Shown in pieces: positions 51,992 to 61,165 of a DNA stretch of 64,000 nt. Source of the stretch: Pseudomonas alliivorans (GTDB lineage: Bacteria > Pseudomonadota > Gammaproteobacteria > Pseudomonadales > Pseudomonadaceae); assembly GCF_017826695.1 (NCBI RefSeq), contig NZ_JAFFZW010000014.1, forward strand, positions 38,885-102,884, in the 5' to 3' direction. How positions within the stretch are numbered: position 1 is the stretch's first letter; each line of letters begins with the position of its first letter. Under the pieces are notes generated by a model, which was not told the origin of the DNA, did no database searches, and saw nothing but the letters and a program-made list of their open reading frames with translations. Made by a program: the position numbers and the translations under genes.

Positions 51992-54172
51992 ATGAACCAT
52001 TCCTCGCCTGTCGGTCGCTCGCTTTTATTATTCTCATTCAAACCTCTGGCGCTAATTCCTTTTCTGCTGATCGGTGAGCAGGTCGTTGCCGAAGGTGTAC
52101 GGTTCGACAGGACCATCGATGGGACCACACCGATAACCGATTACCGTGTTTTCAACGGTGCCACTCTCACGGCTAATGGTGCCGGTGCGCTTAATATCAT
52201 TGTCGAGCAGGGCTCAGGTCTTGTGCTTAACGGTTCCAGTGTCACGGGCTCCGGTGCAGGCGTGTCTTTATTGAACGCCACTGCCGGTATCGTCGGCAGT
52301 ACGATCACGGGCACGACGATAGGATTGTCGCTGGGTAGCATCAGCACTGTTCCCGGTGGATCGAGCGCCACTGTCCAGAACAGCGTCATCAGTGGGGGAG
52401 TGATCGGTGTCCAGGTCGGCACGTTCGGCGAGTTCACCGCTCGCAACGCTCAGATCAGCGGCGGTACCTGGGGTATGCAGATGGGTAACGGGCGGGCAAA
52501 CATCTACGGCGGTACGATCAGTGGCGGCAACGGAGTCGCTATTAACCCAGGCAGCGATCTGTCCACCCCGAACACATTGATCCTCGACGGTGCAACTGTA
52601 CAGGGCACGACCGGTGCTGCCATTTTGGTGGGCGATTACGGCCTGCCGTCGACGGCCGCGCAGATCCATGTCAACAACGGATCGACGCTTCAAGGGGCGG
52701 GAGACGTTTTGCTGGAGGTCACCGGCAGTGCTGCTGCAAGCATGACGGTTGACAACAGTCGACTGAACGGCAATGTCATCGTGGAGGAGGGTGCCACGGC
52801 CCAACTGGTGCTTCAGAATTCCGCCACCCTGACGGGTAACCTGCAAAACGTCGAGCGCCTTGCCGTCAACAGTAATGCGCAGTGGGTCATGACCGGCGAC
52901 GGCAAGGTTGAAAATCTCGCGATGGCAGGTGGGACGGTGCGATTCGGTAAGCCAGGTGCATTTTACAAGCTGTCGGTAGACAATCTTGCGGGCAGCGGCA
53001 TCTTCGCCATGGAGGCGGATTTCGCTCGAGGCCAGAACGATTTTCTCGACGTCTCCGGCACGGCCAGTGGCAATCATCAACTGGCCGTGACCGCCAGTGG
53101 AGAAGATCCGCTCAACGATACGAGCCTGCACATGGTGCATATCGGTGATGGGGATGCGCAATTCAGCCTGTTAGGCGGGCCTGTCGATCAAGGCACGTGG
53201 TCTTATGATCTGGTGCGCGAAGGCAATGATTGGTATCTGGATGCCGCTACCAGGACGATCAGCCCGGGTACAAGCTCGGTGCTGGCTCTGTTCAATGCCG
53301 CGCCGACGATCTGGTACGGTGAAATGACGACGTTGCGTACACGCATGGGCGAGTTGCGAAGCCATCCCGGTAACGCCGGGGGCTGGATGCGAGCTTACGG
53401 CAGTCGCTACGATGTGGAGCAGAGCGCAGGTGTCGGCTATCGGCAATCCATGAGTGGATTGAGCCTGGGGGCGGACGCACCGCTGCCAGTGGGTGACGGG
53501 CAATGGCTGGTGGGTGTCATGGCCGGCTACAGCAAGTCCGATCTCGACCTGCAGCGCGGCACTACCGGCACGGTCGACAGCTACTATGCCGGTGCCTACG
53601 CGACGTGGCTGGACGAACAGAGTGGTTATTACTTTGACGGCGTCGTTAAGATCAATCATTTGCGTAACAAAGCTGATGTCACCATGAGTGACGGGCAGCA
53701 GGCCACAAGTGACTACGACAATAATGGAGTGGGTGCGTCTCTGGAGATCGGTCGACACATCCGTCTGGCCAACGGTTACTTCATCGAACCCTTCGGGCAA
53801 GTATCCGGTCTTGTAGTCGGCGGCAAGGACTATGAGTTGTCCAGCGGCATGCGCGCCGAAGGCGAACGGACCGGTTCGCTGCTGGCGAAACTGGGCGGGA
53901 CCGCGGGGCGTAACTTCGATGTGGGTGATGGACGTATTGTGCAGCCTTATATCCGTGCCGCGCTGGTTCATGAGTTCATTGACGAAAATGAAGTACAGGT
54001 CAATGACAACCGATTCAATAACGATTTATCAGGCTCTCGAGGCGAGTTGGGCGTAGGCATGGCCATGTCCCTCTCGGACGCGTGGCACGTGCATGCCGAT
54101 TTCGATTACAGCCGAGGCAATCATATCGAACAACCCTGGGGTGCCAATATCGGGCTGCGTTATAACTGGTAA
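51992..54172 (+). CDS. Autotransporter (type Va) with pertactin-like passenger
   Basis: This 726-residue protein has a signal peptide (about 1-33; LALIPFLLIGEQVVA), a passenger of repetitive beta-helix type (about 34-425; many S/N/G-T-I-x-G turns such as ISGGTWGMQMGNGRANIYGG), a linker helix (about 430-458; TIWYGEMTTLRTRMGELR) and a C-terminal autotransporter beta-barrel (about 465-726) ending in the aromatic LRYNW. There are no passenger cysteines. It is predicted to be surface-displayed and adhesin-like. It lies between two Ig-like paralogs and has the shared dyad and a leader hairpin upstream. Confidence 0.88.
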   Translation: MNHSSPVGRSLLLFSFKPLALIPFLLIGEQVVAEGVRFDRTIDGTTPITDYRVFNGATLTANGAGALNIIVEQGSGLVLNGSSVTGSGAGVSLLNATAGIVGSTITGTTIGLSLGSISTVPGGSSATVQNSVISGGVIGVQVGTFGEFTARNAQISGGTWGMQMGNGRANIYGGTISGGNGVAINPGSDLSTPNTLILDGATVQGTTGAAILVGDYGLPSTAAQIHVNNGSTLQGAGDVLLEVTGSAAASMTVDNSRLNGNVIVEEGATAQLVLQNSATLTGNLQNVERLAVNSNAQWVMTGDGKVENLAMAGGTVRFGKPGAFYKLSVDNLAGSGIFAMEADFARGQNDFLDVSGTASGNHQLAVTASGEDPLNDTSLHMVHIGDGDAQFSLLGGPVDQGTWSYDLVREGNDWYLDAATRTISPGTSSVLALFNAAPTIWYGEMTTLRTRMGELRSHPGNAGGWMRAYGSRYDVEQSAGVGYRQSMSGLSLGADAPLPVGDGQWLVGVMAGYSKSDLDLQRGTTGTVDSYYAGAYATWLDEQSGYYFDGVVKINHLRNKADVTMSDGQQATSDYDNNGVGASLEIGRHIRLANGYFIEPFGQVSGLVVGGKDYELSSGMRAEGERTGSLLAKLGGTAGRNFDVGDGRIVQPYIRAALVHEFIDENEVQVNDNRFNNDLSGSRGELGVGMAMSLSDAWHVHADFDYSRGNHIEQPWGANIGLRYNW

Positions 54173-54181
54173 GTGCAAGAA

Positions 54182-54212
54182 AGAAAAAGGCCATTACGGC
54201 CTTTTTCTCTAT
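54182..54212 (+). terminator. Terminator of the autotransporter gene
   Basis: AGAAAAAGGCC (54182-54192) pairs with GGCCTTTTTCT (54198-54208) around ATTAC, 10 bases after the stop. Confidence 0.9.
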
Positions 54213-54317
54213 CAACCTCGCAATTCTGAGAGTGTCGAAATCGGCAATGGAGGTATTGAATGTATGGCAGTTAACCGGTCATGACTCCTGGCCAGGAGGC
54301 ATGTTGATGGAGAGTTC

Positions 54318-55769
54318 ATGATGACGACTGCTCAGCAATCCCCGCAACAAAACTTGCCCCCGCCAGTAGTGGCCGCATTGCTGCCCAACGATCCCCAATG
54401 GGATGAAACTGATCTGCTGCCTGCCAGCGCCGTCACCCGTCCCTTGCCAGTGAGTATCCCCGCCTGGGTGCATATTCCAATCTCAGGCTTTAAAACCGTC
54501 CTGCGTCTGTACTGGAAGACGGGCCTTACTCAACATCTGGTTGAGGAGCGTGAGTGGGACAGTGACCTGTACCCGGTCATACCCTCGGACCAGCTTTTGT
54601 TCGAAGTACCTGTGATTCGCCTGGTTCAGGGGCTTCATGAGGTATGGTACGAATTGATAACCCCCAATGGTGACACTAACTTCTCCGGCACGCAGCCCGT
54701 CAGCATCGACCTGACACCGCCAGTCATCGGCTCTTTCGTCAGCCCATTGGCATTCGATACGGACACCATCACAGAGCAATATTTGCTTGATCACGGAGAT
54801 CAGGCAGTAGCGCTAGTCCCGGTTTATACGGATTTCAAGCCAGGGGATGTCATCGTCTGGTACTGGAGCGACGATCAGTCTCACGTGTCGCCAGGTGATG
54901 AGGTAGGCAGCCGAACGCTGTCCCGCGGAGAAAGCCAGCCACTGTCGCTGGTGTTTCCGGGCCGCATGATCGTTGACCGGGGGGATGGTGAGCGTTTCGC
55001 CTTCTATCAACTGCGCGACCGGGCAGGAAACGAGACGAGTTATTCAGAGCGGGTCAAACTTACGATCAATGCTCAGCCGGTTCCGCGTCTGCTGCCCAGC
55101 CCCACGGTGGCAGAGGCTGTCGGCAGCTCGATCAGCAGCCGCCTTGATCCTTATAGTGCTCGTGGTGGCGTGACGGTTGTGATCCCCGATACCGCAGTCT
55201 TCAAGCCCGGCGATGTGATCGAAGTACAATGGTCCACCCCTGGAACCTATGGCGAGTATCAAACCAGGGCGGCGGACCTGACCGGCAAACGATTCAGTGT
55301 ACCGCCGGAGTACGTTCCCCCGCATATGGGCAGAAACATCCCGGTGTATTACCGGGTAAGCGGTAACGGGTCTGTTGTGGAGTCGGATCATCATGAGTTG
55401 AGCGTGCAGAGGCTTGCAGGCGAGCGCTGGCCGACAGTCCAGTGTGCCCGTCCGGGCATTTCATCCGGCCGGCTCAGCCTCGCCAATGTGGATGGGTATG
55501 CAACGTTCAGACTGAGCCGTTGGATGTTTATGGCGGTTGCCCAGCAGGTCAGCCTCACGTTGCTATCCACGGGTTCGCCTCTGCCGGCACTGGATCGTTA
55601 CGCCGTGACTCAGCACGACATCGATACTGGCTATCTGGCGGTGGACGTGCAAAAAGCTGACCTGCAAACCATTCCATTGGGTGCGCTGACCGTCGAGGTC
55701 AAGGTCAGCTTCGATAATGGGGCGAGCGAGGAACTGTTCCCGACGCTGAACCTGACGCTGGTGCAGTGA
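54318..55769 (+). CDS. Multi-module Ig-like protein, paralog of the 49771-51786 gene
   Basis: This 483-residue protein has no signal peptide. It shares with the 671-residue protein the order HxxWYELITPNGDT then IDLTPPVIG (first module end, about 115-140), YQLRDRAGNETSYSERVKL (second module end, about 235-255), ARGGVTVVIPDTAVFKPGD in the third, and a C-terminal module opening with VQCARPGISS (about 375). It is about one module shorter and has no terminator before the convergent fimbrial adhesin gene, only 13 bases away. GGAGAG lies just before its ATG. Its function is unknown; the paired placement suggests it works with the autotransporter. Confidence 0.7.
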   Translation: MMTTAQQSPQQNLPPPVVAALLPNDPQWDETDLLPASAVTRPLPVSIPAWVHIPISGFKTVLRLYWKTGLTQHLVEEREWDSDLYPVIPSDQLLFEVPVIRLVQGLHEVWYELITPNGDTNFSGTQPVSIDLTPPVIGSFVSPLAFDTDTITEQYLLDHGDQAVALVPVYTDFKPGDVIVWYWSDDQSHVSPGDEVGSRTLSRGESQPLSLVFPGRMIVDRGDGERFAFYQLRDRAGNETSYSERVKLTINAQPVPRLLPSPTVAEAVGSSISSRLDPYSARGGVTVVIPDTAVFKPGDVIEVQWSTPGTYGEYQTRAADLTGKRFSVPPEYVPPHMGRNIPVYYRVSGNGSVVESDHHELSVQRLAGERWPTVQCARPGISSGRLSLANVDGYATFRLSRWMFMAVAQQVSLTLLSTGSPLPALDRYAVTQHDIDTGYLAVDVQKADLQTIPLGALTVEVKVSFDNGASEELFPTLNLTLVQ

Positions 55770-55782
55770 ACATCCCATACGG

Positions 55783-56856
55783 TCATTGATAGCTGACGGT
55801 AAAGTTCAGAGCCCCTTTGGCGAGTCCAGGCCTGACCTGTGTCTTATCCTCAATCTGGTAATAGCGGGCGCTCATGTCCAGCACCGTGTTGCCTGGCGAT
55901 ACCGTGATCATCGGCACATCCTGGCCCAGCGGTATTGGCGTCGTTCCATCACTGCGCATGATTTGCACAGCGATTCCTTGGGCCGTGGAGTCGCTGGTCA
56001 GGGAAAATGCCCCGCTCACGCCGGGAACCGGTACTGAGCCGCTGACACCATCGAGTCGAATATTGGCCCAGGCGATGTTGACATCGCCCGGATCGGATTC
56101 GCAGTTGCCCAGACGAATACTGAACGTGACGGGTGTCGTACCTGTTCCCGGAGCCGTAAAGTGTGCGCTGCTCCAGTCGCCCAGCTTGACCGGATCGTCA
56201 CTGACTACCGCGGAGTCGCATTGTGCCTGCATCACCGTTGCCCTGAGCTGAAATTCCATGGTTCGTGGAATCAGGCTGAACCTGCCATAGAACAAGGCAG
56301 TGTCCACAACCTGTGGTCCGGGTAGAATCGGCCCGGTCTTGATGAGCGTGACCCTGCCGGTCAGCGGGTTGACGGGCAGGGTGACATCGGCAGTCAGTAA
56401 CGCGTTGAACGGCACCACCGGTCGGGTCAACGGGACGAAGGAGCCCGGTGCCACACCGTCAAAAGGGTGTCCGAGTCTGATCATCGCGCCGACTCCTGAG
56501 ATGCCTGTTTCGAATACTTTTCCGTTAACGTCCTCCCCCATGACAGGCGGCAGCGTCCCGGCATGGATGGGTGCCTGTGCCACAGCGTTGAACGCCAGCG
56601 TGTGAGCACCATCGTTTTCACACTGTACGAAGCGGCCTTCATTGGACGTCAGCGAGAAAGGTTGATCGAATACACCGATGACGCTACCGGTTTTGGCATC
56701 CTTTGGCACATAGACGGTGCCGAGACCGAGCGGGTAAGTCATTGTGTGTACGTTGTCGGGTCTGACCCAGCAGGTGCTCTGCGCCAGAGCCTGTTGCATC
56801 TCGAAACCTGCCAGCAACACAAGAGAGACGTTGCGTAATTGTGATGGAAACTTCAT
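55783..56856 (-). CDS. Fimbrial tip adhesin/minor subunit
   Basis: This 357-residue secreted protein is the last gene of the chaperone-usher operon. It has a signal peptide (NVSLVLLAGFEMQQALA), an N-terminal lectin-like half with a probable disulfide (STCWVRP and FVQCEND), and a C-terminal pilin domain from about 190 (MQAQCDSAVV with GNCESDPGDV) ending in GALNFTVSYQ, the usual donor-strand/chaperone recognition pattern. This two-domain size is typical of FimH-like adhesins. The binding target is unknown. Confidence 0.82.
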   Translation of the reverse strand: MKFPSQLRNVSLVLLAGFEMQQALAQSTCWVRPDNVHTMTYPLGLGTVYVPKDAKTGSVIGVFDQPFSLTSNEGRFVQCENDGAHTLAFNAVAQAPIHAGTLPPVMGEDVNGKVFETGISGVGAMIRLGHPFDGVAPGSFVPLTRPVVPFNALLTADVTLPVNPLTGRVTLIKTGPILPGPQVVDTALFYGRFSLIPRTMEFQLRATVMQAQCDSAVVSDDPVKLGDWSSAHFTAPGTGTTPVTFSIRLGNCESDPGDVNIAWANIRLDGVSGSVPVPGVSGAFSLTSDSTAQGIAVQIMRSDGTTPIPLGQDVPMITVSPGNTVLDMSARYYQIEDKTQVRPGLAKGALNFTVSYQ

Positions 56857-56905
56857 GCAAGATGTCCTGTAAGGCGCCGGAACAAGACCGGCCTGCGAGT
56901 TCGAA

Positions 56906-59410
56906 TCATGGGCTGCACGTCAATGTCTGCAGGCGATAGCCCTGTCGTTGTTCCATCGAGCCAGGATTCAGATCGATTTGGCAGGTCTGTTCGGATTGTT
57001 GTCCCCAGCGTACCTCCAGCGTCTGTGGCTGTTCGCCGATGGCCAGCAGTACCTGGCCCCCCTGGCCGACGACGGCGAGCACTTGACCTGTCGCATCGCT
57101 GACCTGTGCACCGAACGGTAGCGGCTGGCCCTTGCGAGTACGGAGCGTCAGGATCATGCGGCTGATCGATCGGTTTGCAAACGTGGTTTTGACCACTGCG
57201 CCACGTCGCGGCACCACCTGTGCCACGCCGTTGTCGATCTCCACATCCGGGCCCAGATCATCGGTTTTCAGCGCCACGCGGTTGACCCGGTAGGGGCGCA
57301 TGTAAGGCACAAGTGCAAAACCTTGTGCATTGGTGCTGACCCCCGCAGCGTTGCTGATGCCTACATCGGCAACGCCTGGTACTTCAACCAGTGCCGAGGT
57401 ATCGCTCAGGTAAGGGCCCAGCTCGATTCCCTCGCCATGCAGCAGTACCGCGCCGCTGGCGTTGAGCGAGGCGCTTCGATAATCGCTGCCCTGATTGATA
57501 CCCGCGCCGAGGCTGGCGTAGGGCGCCTGCCAGGAGGCAGACAGTGAGGCCGATTGACGCTGATTCTGATCCCTGTTGAGGGACGCGCTATAGCCCAGGC
57601 GGTTTTCATGGGCGCTGCCAGTCAGGCGTGCTGTCTGGCTATGTTGACCATTCTGGTTGTTATAGCCCAGGGTTGCGAAGTTCGAGTGCCCCAGTTCCAG
57701 CGGAAAGGAGAGGCTCAGGCCGAACTGTCGATCATTGCGCGAGCGCTCGTCGTTCAGCGACTGCGAGGCGAACAGCGTGTAGCTCACGCCTTGGTAATGG
57801 TGGCTGAAGTTGAGCTGAAACTGGCGCTGCTGATAGCTGCTGTTCCAGAAATCCTCCTGTGAAAGGGTCAGGCTCAAGGAGCTGGTCCTGCCCAGGTTCT
57901 GAAACACTGCTGCCTCCAGTCGGCTGCGTCGGCTGCCTCGAAATGAGCGATCCCGACGGCGCTCACGCACGGACTCATCAAAATCCCGATAACCTTCGGT
58001 GGAGTAGCGGTAGCCGGCGAAACGCAACGTCGTGTCGGTATCGAAGGCCTTGCCATACTTTATGGCGTAGCTCAGACCGGAGACGCTGGTGGTGTCAGGG
58101 GCATCCAGATCGGCGGTCGAGCGAGTCACATCGATAGCCAGAGCACCCAGTACACCAAGGTCACGCGCCACGCCGAGATTGCCTGCACGGTAAAATTCGC
58201 TGCCTTGCAGGCCTCCATACAATGTGAAGTCCCACCCGGTGCCGATGGCCAGACTGCCTTGCATCAGCAAGGGGGTCTCCAGGTTGCCCGTGGCGTTGTA
58301 CCGGCCCAAGGAGGCGCTATAGCGCCAGACGCCTTCGCGCATGAGATTGCCAAGCGTGGAGTAAGGCTGTGTAAAACGCCTGATGCGGCCGTCGGCTTCG
58401 GTCAGGACCACTTCCAGTTCGCCGCTGCCGCCCCCCAGACTCAGATCGTCGATTTCATAGGGGCCAGCGCTGACATAGGTCGAGTAGAGCGGGTAGCCGT
58501 TGTTGAAGACCTCAAGTTTTGCACGGCTGTTGGCGACACCCCGAATCACCGGTGCGTAGCCTTGCAGCACATCCGGCAACATCTCCATATCAGTTGCAAT
58601 CACCATGCCTTTGAGCGGCAGACTTCTGAATACCTCTCCGGAGGTGAAGGTTTCACCCAGCGTTACATTGGCCCGAGTACCCGGCAAATCGCGTTGCACG
58701 TAGGTATAGGCTCTCGTCCATTCACGCTGTCCCTGATTGTTCCGGCGCAACGACTGGCTGCTGCGAAACCGCCAACCGTCCAGGTTGAAACCACCTTTAA
58801 GGTACAGGTCATCACTGTTTTGATTGCCGCCATATTGGCTGGAGCCCTGTTGGGCCGATACCTGATAGTTGACGAAAGCGGCGTTGATGCCTGAGTCCCA
58901 GCGAGCCGGGTCGACGTAGCCAACCACGTCACGACGCAGAGCGATTTGCGGGATAGACAATGACAGGGTCAGCCTCCTGCTGTCGAAGCTGACTCCCGCT
59001 CCGGAAATCAACGTGGCGAGATCAATACAAGCGTCACCTGCAGGCGTTGGGGAGACGAGACTGGCCAGGCGAACCCCGATCTCTTCCAGCAGGCCTCGGG
59101 AAAGGCATGGCATCAGGCGCTGCTGTCCATCAGCCGGGAAAAACTCAATGGCTCGCTCATCGAAGTGGTTCAGATTGACCAGAATGCTCACGTGATAGCG
59201 GCCTGGCGCGATATTGTCTTCGTTGTCCAGGTTTGCAAGGGCCAACGTCGCAGCCGCAGCACCCTCAGTGCCGTTCTGGCGCATGAAACCTGACTGGAAG
59301 TCGCTGGCATGAACGTTGGCGTGCCACGGCCATGCGCTGCTGCTGACGATCAAGATGAATGTCAGGCGCAGGTGGGCCGTCAGACACGACGGTCCTGTGA
59401 AAAAAAGCAT
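56906..59410 (-). CDS. Fimbrial outer-membrane usher (FimD/PapC family)
   Basis: This 834-residue usher has a signal peptide (LRLTFILIVSSSAWPWHANVHA), an N-terminal periplasmic domain, the FimD barrel with plug (about 140-680; RRNNQGQREWTRAYTYVQRD, VATDMEMLPDVLQGYAP and VTRSTADLDAPD), and C-terminal domains with RRGAVVKTTFANR and GQVLLAIGEQPQTLEVRWG. Length is normal. It assembles and exports the subunits delivered by the chaperone. It is 39 bases downstream of the chaperone gene, and AGGAA precedes its ATG. Confidence 0.93.
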   Translation of the reverse strand: MLFFTGPSCLTAHLRLTFILIVSSSAWPWHANVHASDFQSGFMRQNGTEGAAAATLALANLDNEDNIAPGRYHVSILVNLNHFDERAIEFFPADGQQRLMPCLSRGLLEEIGVRLASLVSPTPAGDACIDLATLISGAGVSFDSRRLTLSLSIPQIALRRDVVGYVDPARWDSGINAAFVNYQVSAQQGSSQYGGNQNSDDLYLKGGFNLDGWRFRSSQSLRRNNQGQREWTRAYTYVQRDLPGTRANVTLGETFTSGEVFRSLPLKGMVIATDMEMLPDVLQGYAPVIRGVANSRAKLEVFNNGYPLYSTYVSAGPYEIDDLSLGGGSGELEVVLTEADGRIRRFTQPYSTLGNLMREGVWRYSASLGRYNATGNLETPLLMQGSLAIGTGWDFTLYGGLQGSEFYRAGNLGVARDLGVLGALAIDVTRSTADLDAPDTTSVSGLSYAIKYGKAFDTDTTLRFAGYRYSTEGYRDFDESVRERRRDRSFRGSRRSRLEAAVFQNLGRTSSLSLTLSQEDFWNSSYQQRQFQLNFSHHYQGVSYTLFASQSLNDERSRNDRQFGLSLSFPLELGHSNFATLGYNNQNGQHSQTARLTGSAHENRLGYSASLNRDQNQRQSASLSASWQAPYASLGAGINQGSDYRSASLNASGAVLLHGEGIELGPYLSDTSALVEVPGVADVGISNAAGVSTNAQGFALVPYMRPYRVNRVALKTDDLGPDVEIDNGVAQVVPRRGAVVKTTFANRSISRMILTLRTRKGQPLPFGAQVSDATGQVLAVVGQGGQVLLAIGEQPQTLEVRWGQQSEQTCQIDLNPGSMEQRQGYRLQTLTCSP

Positions 59411-59449
59411 GAAGGAATTCCTGGCTGTGCGACTGAAGCGGATGAGTGA

Positions 59450-60202
59450 TCAGGGACTGACCCGAACCCTGGCCGTCAGGTCGGGTGTGATGCCGCCGTA
59501 ATCGTTCAGGTTGGCAAAAGTGACCTGCAGTCCGTCGGCGGGGTCGATACCACTGAGCACGTAGGTCTGGCTGCTCATGGGGGCTGCCATTGCCGGGCTG
59601 TTGAGGCGCAGGTATTGCCCGTTGCCTTTGATATCGATGCGAATGAAGGACATATGAAAAGGGGTAGGGTTGTCGACCCTTAGTTGCGCCCTGTCACCGA
59701 CCCGGTCAACCGACCATTGCAGTTCCCGCAGAGATTCCACCGGGTTGCCCTTTAACCCGGCAGGGCGATAGAACAGCTTCAGACGGGTTCGCAAAGCGAT
59801 GTTGAGCGCATTGTTCTGATCACTCTTCTGCGCTTCGGGGATTTCCTGCACATTGAAGTAGAAAAGCGATTCCCGATCACTTGGCAAATCGTTTGGCAGG
59901 CCGTTGAGCTTGACCTGTTGTTCCTTGCCGGGTTCAAGTTTGAACAACGGCGGACTGGTGATAAAGGGCACGGCAGTTGTGGTGTCGTCTGCCACAGTAT
60001 TTACCCAGGTCTGGACTGCATAGGTCCTTTCACCCGGGTTGGAGACAATGAGCGAAACGCTGCGCTTGTCGCCTGGGAAGACAACACGTGTGCCACTGAC
60101 AACAAGTGCGGCATGGCCGAAGGGCAAATATCCGGCCAACAATGAAACGGCCAGGCAAACCGTCAAAGCGCGGCGTACTGGCAGCAAGGTAGAGAGCGAC
60201 AT
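59450..60202 (-). CDS. Periplasmic fimbrial chaperone
   Basis: This 250-residue PapD-like chaperone has a signal peptide (RALTVCLAVSLLAGYLPFGHA), an N-terminal Ig-like domain (GTRVVFPGDKRSVSLIVSNP; the subunit-binding VPFITSPPLFKLEPGKEQQV), the RESLFYFNVQEIP motif and a second domain with RTRLKLFYRP. ATG 60202 is chosen because the signal peptide starts there and AGG is upstream; ATG 60244 is in frame but gives an unlikely extension. Confidence 0.92.
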   Translation of the reverse strand: MSLSTLLPVRRALTVCLAVSLLAGYLPFGHAALVVSGTRVVFPGDKRSVSLIVSNPGERTYAVQTWVNTVADDTTTAVPFITSPPLFKLEPGKEQQVKLNGLPNDLPSDRESLFYFNVQEIPEAQKSDQNNALNIALRTRLKLFYRPAGLKGNPVESLRELQWSVDRVGDRAQLRVDNPTPFHMSFIRIDIKGNGQYLRLNSPAMAAPMSSQTYVLSGIDPADGLQVTFANLNDYGGITPDLTARVRVSP

Positions 60203-60253
60203 GGGTGTACCTGTTGCAGGATGCGGATCTGCGATAACGCTCATCGAGCGAGA

Positions 60254-60290
60254 CTCGCCGTCCCTCCGCAAGCGCGGGTGGCGCGGCGAG
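60254..60290 (-). other. GC-rich hairpin between the fimbrial subunit and chaperone genes
   Basis: CTCGCCG (60254-60260) pairs with CGGCGAG (60284-60290), with an inner CCGC/GCGG stem. No T tract is present. In chaperone-usher operons such intercistronic stems often stabilise or partly terminate the transcript so the pilin is made in excess. Confidence 0.55.
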
Positions 60291-60300
60291 CGGGCGGTGA

Positions 60301-60852
60301 TCAGTTGATGGCGATGGTGAAGCGTACGTCTGCTTCGGTGCTGCCAGCAGTGACGGTGGCGGAAGTGGAGCGGTGTGCGACATAGAACATCATGTCGGTT
60401 GGCGCAGTAACGTCCAGGTCGAAATCGCGGGATGCCTTGCCGTTGGCGACCAGGGCGCCCTTGTCGTCACGGATCGAGGCAACGACGCCGGACGCTGGGC
60501 CGTTGACAGGTTTGAACGCGAAGTAGTCACCGGTGGTGTCCTTGACGCCGGTAAACGTTACGGCTGCGGTATCGCCTGCGTTGACAGTGCAACCACCTCC
60601 GGGGATCAGGCGCAGGCCGAATCCGCGGTTGCCGACTTCCTGGCCGGCGACGGTGAACTGGCTGGCCGAAACGGTACCTATGTTAACCAGGCTACCGGTC
60701 GGATTGCCGGTAACGGGATCAATGATCTGGATCGGGCAAGTGGTGGAGGTGATGCTGCCGGTGAAGTTGATCGTGCCGCTGTTGGCGAACGTCGACATAC
60801 TCGCGGTGTTCAGAATCACGGCTAACGGCAGTACGAGCAAAGAGCGTTTCAT
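60301..60852 (-). CDS. Major fimbrial subunit (type 1-like pilin)
   Basis: This 183-residue pilin has a signal peptide (LLVLPLAVILNTASMSTFA), the pilin start with NSGTINFTGSITSTTCPIQ, a second Cys in PGGGCTVNAGD completing the disulfide, and a C-terminal beta strand ending VRFTIAIN. The start is the ATG of MKRSLLVLP, with AAAGGAATATTCA upstream. It is the first gene of the fimA-chaperone-usher-adhesin operon, and its promoter region has the dyad shared with the autotransporter. Confidence 0.87.
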   Translation of the reverse strand: MKRSLLVLPLAVILNTASMSTFANSGTINFTGSITSTTCPIQIIDPVTGNPTGSLVNIGTVSASQFTVAGQEVGNRGFGLRLIPGGGCTVNAGDTAAVTFTGVKDTTGDYFAFKPVNGPASGVVASIRDDKGALVANGKASRDFDLDVTAPTDMMFYVAHRSTSATVTAGSTEADVRFTIAIN

Positions 60853-60922
60853 TGAATATTCCTTTAAAGGCAGTTGATGCTTCTGTCTTTTGAACGAGCT
60901 GCACAACTGTTCGGCTTACAGG

Positions 60923-60990
60923 GTTATAAGTAAGTTGATGTTTCCATGCTGGTAGGTTTGTTGCGAAATATTTGTAAGTATCGTCCTACA
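60923..60990 (-). promoter_or_regulatory. Fimbrial operon promoter region with TGTAGG-N6-CTTACA dyad
   Basis: On the minus strand, TGTAGG-ACGATA-CTTACA (60990-60973) differs from the GacA-type consensus TGTAAG-N6-CTTACA at one arm base. A possible -10, TATAAC (60928-60923), follows 44 bases downstream. The dyad is 120 bases before the pilin ATG. Confidence 0.6.
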
Positions 60991-61027
60991 AGCGGCGCAC
61001 AGATTAGTTGTGAATAGATCAGGCAGA

Positions 61028-61066
61028 TATAGGAGAAATCCGTACGTGTGTGCGAATCTTCCTTAG
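61028..61066 (-). promoter_or_regulatory. Two degenerate copies of the dyad
   Basis: TATAGG-N6-CCGTAC (61028-61045) and TGTGCG-AATCTT-CCTTAG (61049-61066) are weaker versions of the same dyad; the second shares GAATCTTCCT with the autotransporter box. The 60853-61165 gap holds no gene otherwise. Confidence 0.4.
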
Positions 61067-61165
61067 TGTGTGTGAGGTGACTTCAGTCGTCAGCGTCTGA
61101 TAAGCATGACCGCCGGGCGTCGCGACTGAAGTTCGTCCTGATGTTTTCCGCTGCCATGTAGGTTG

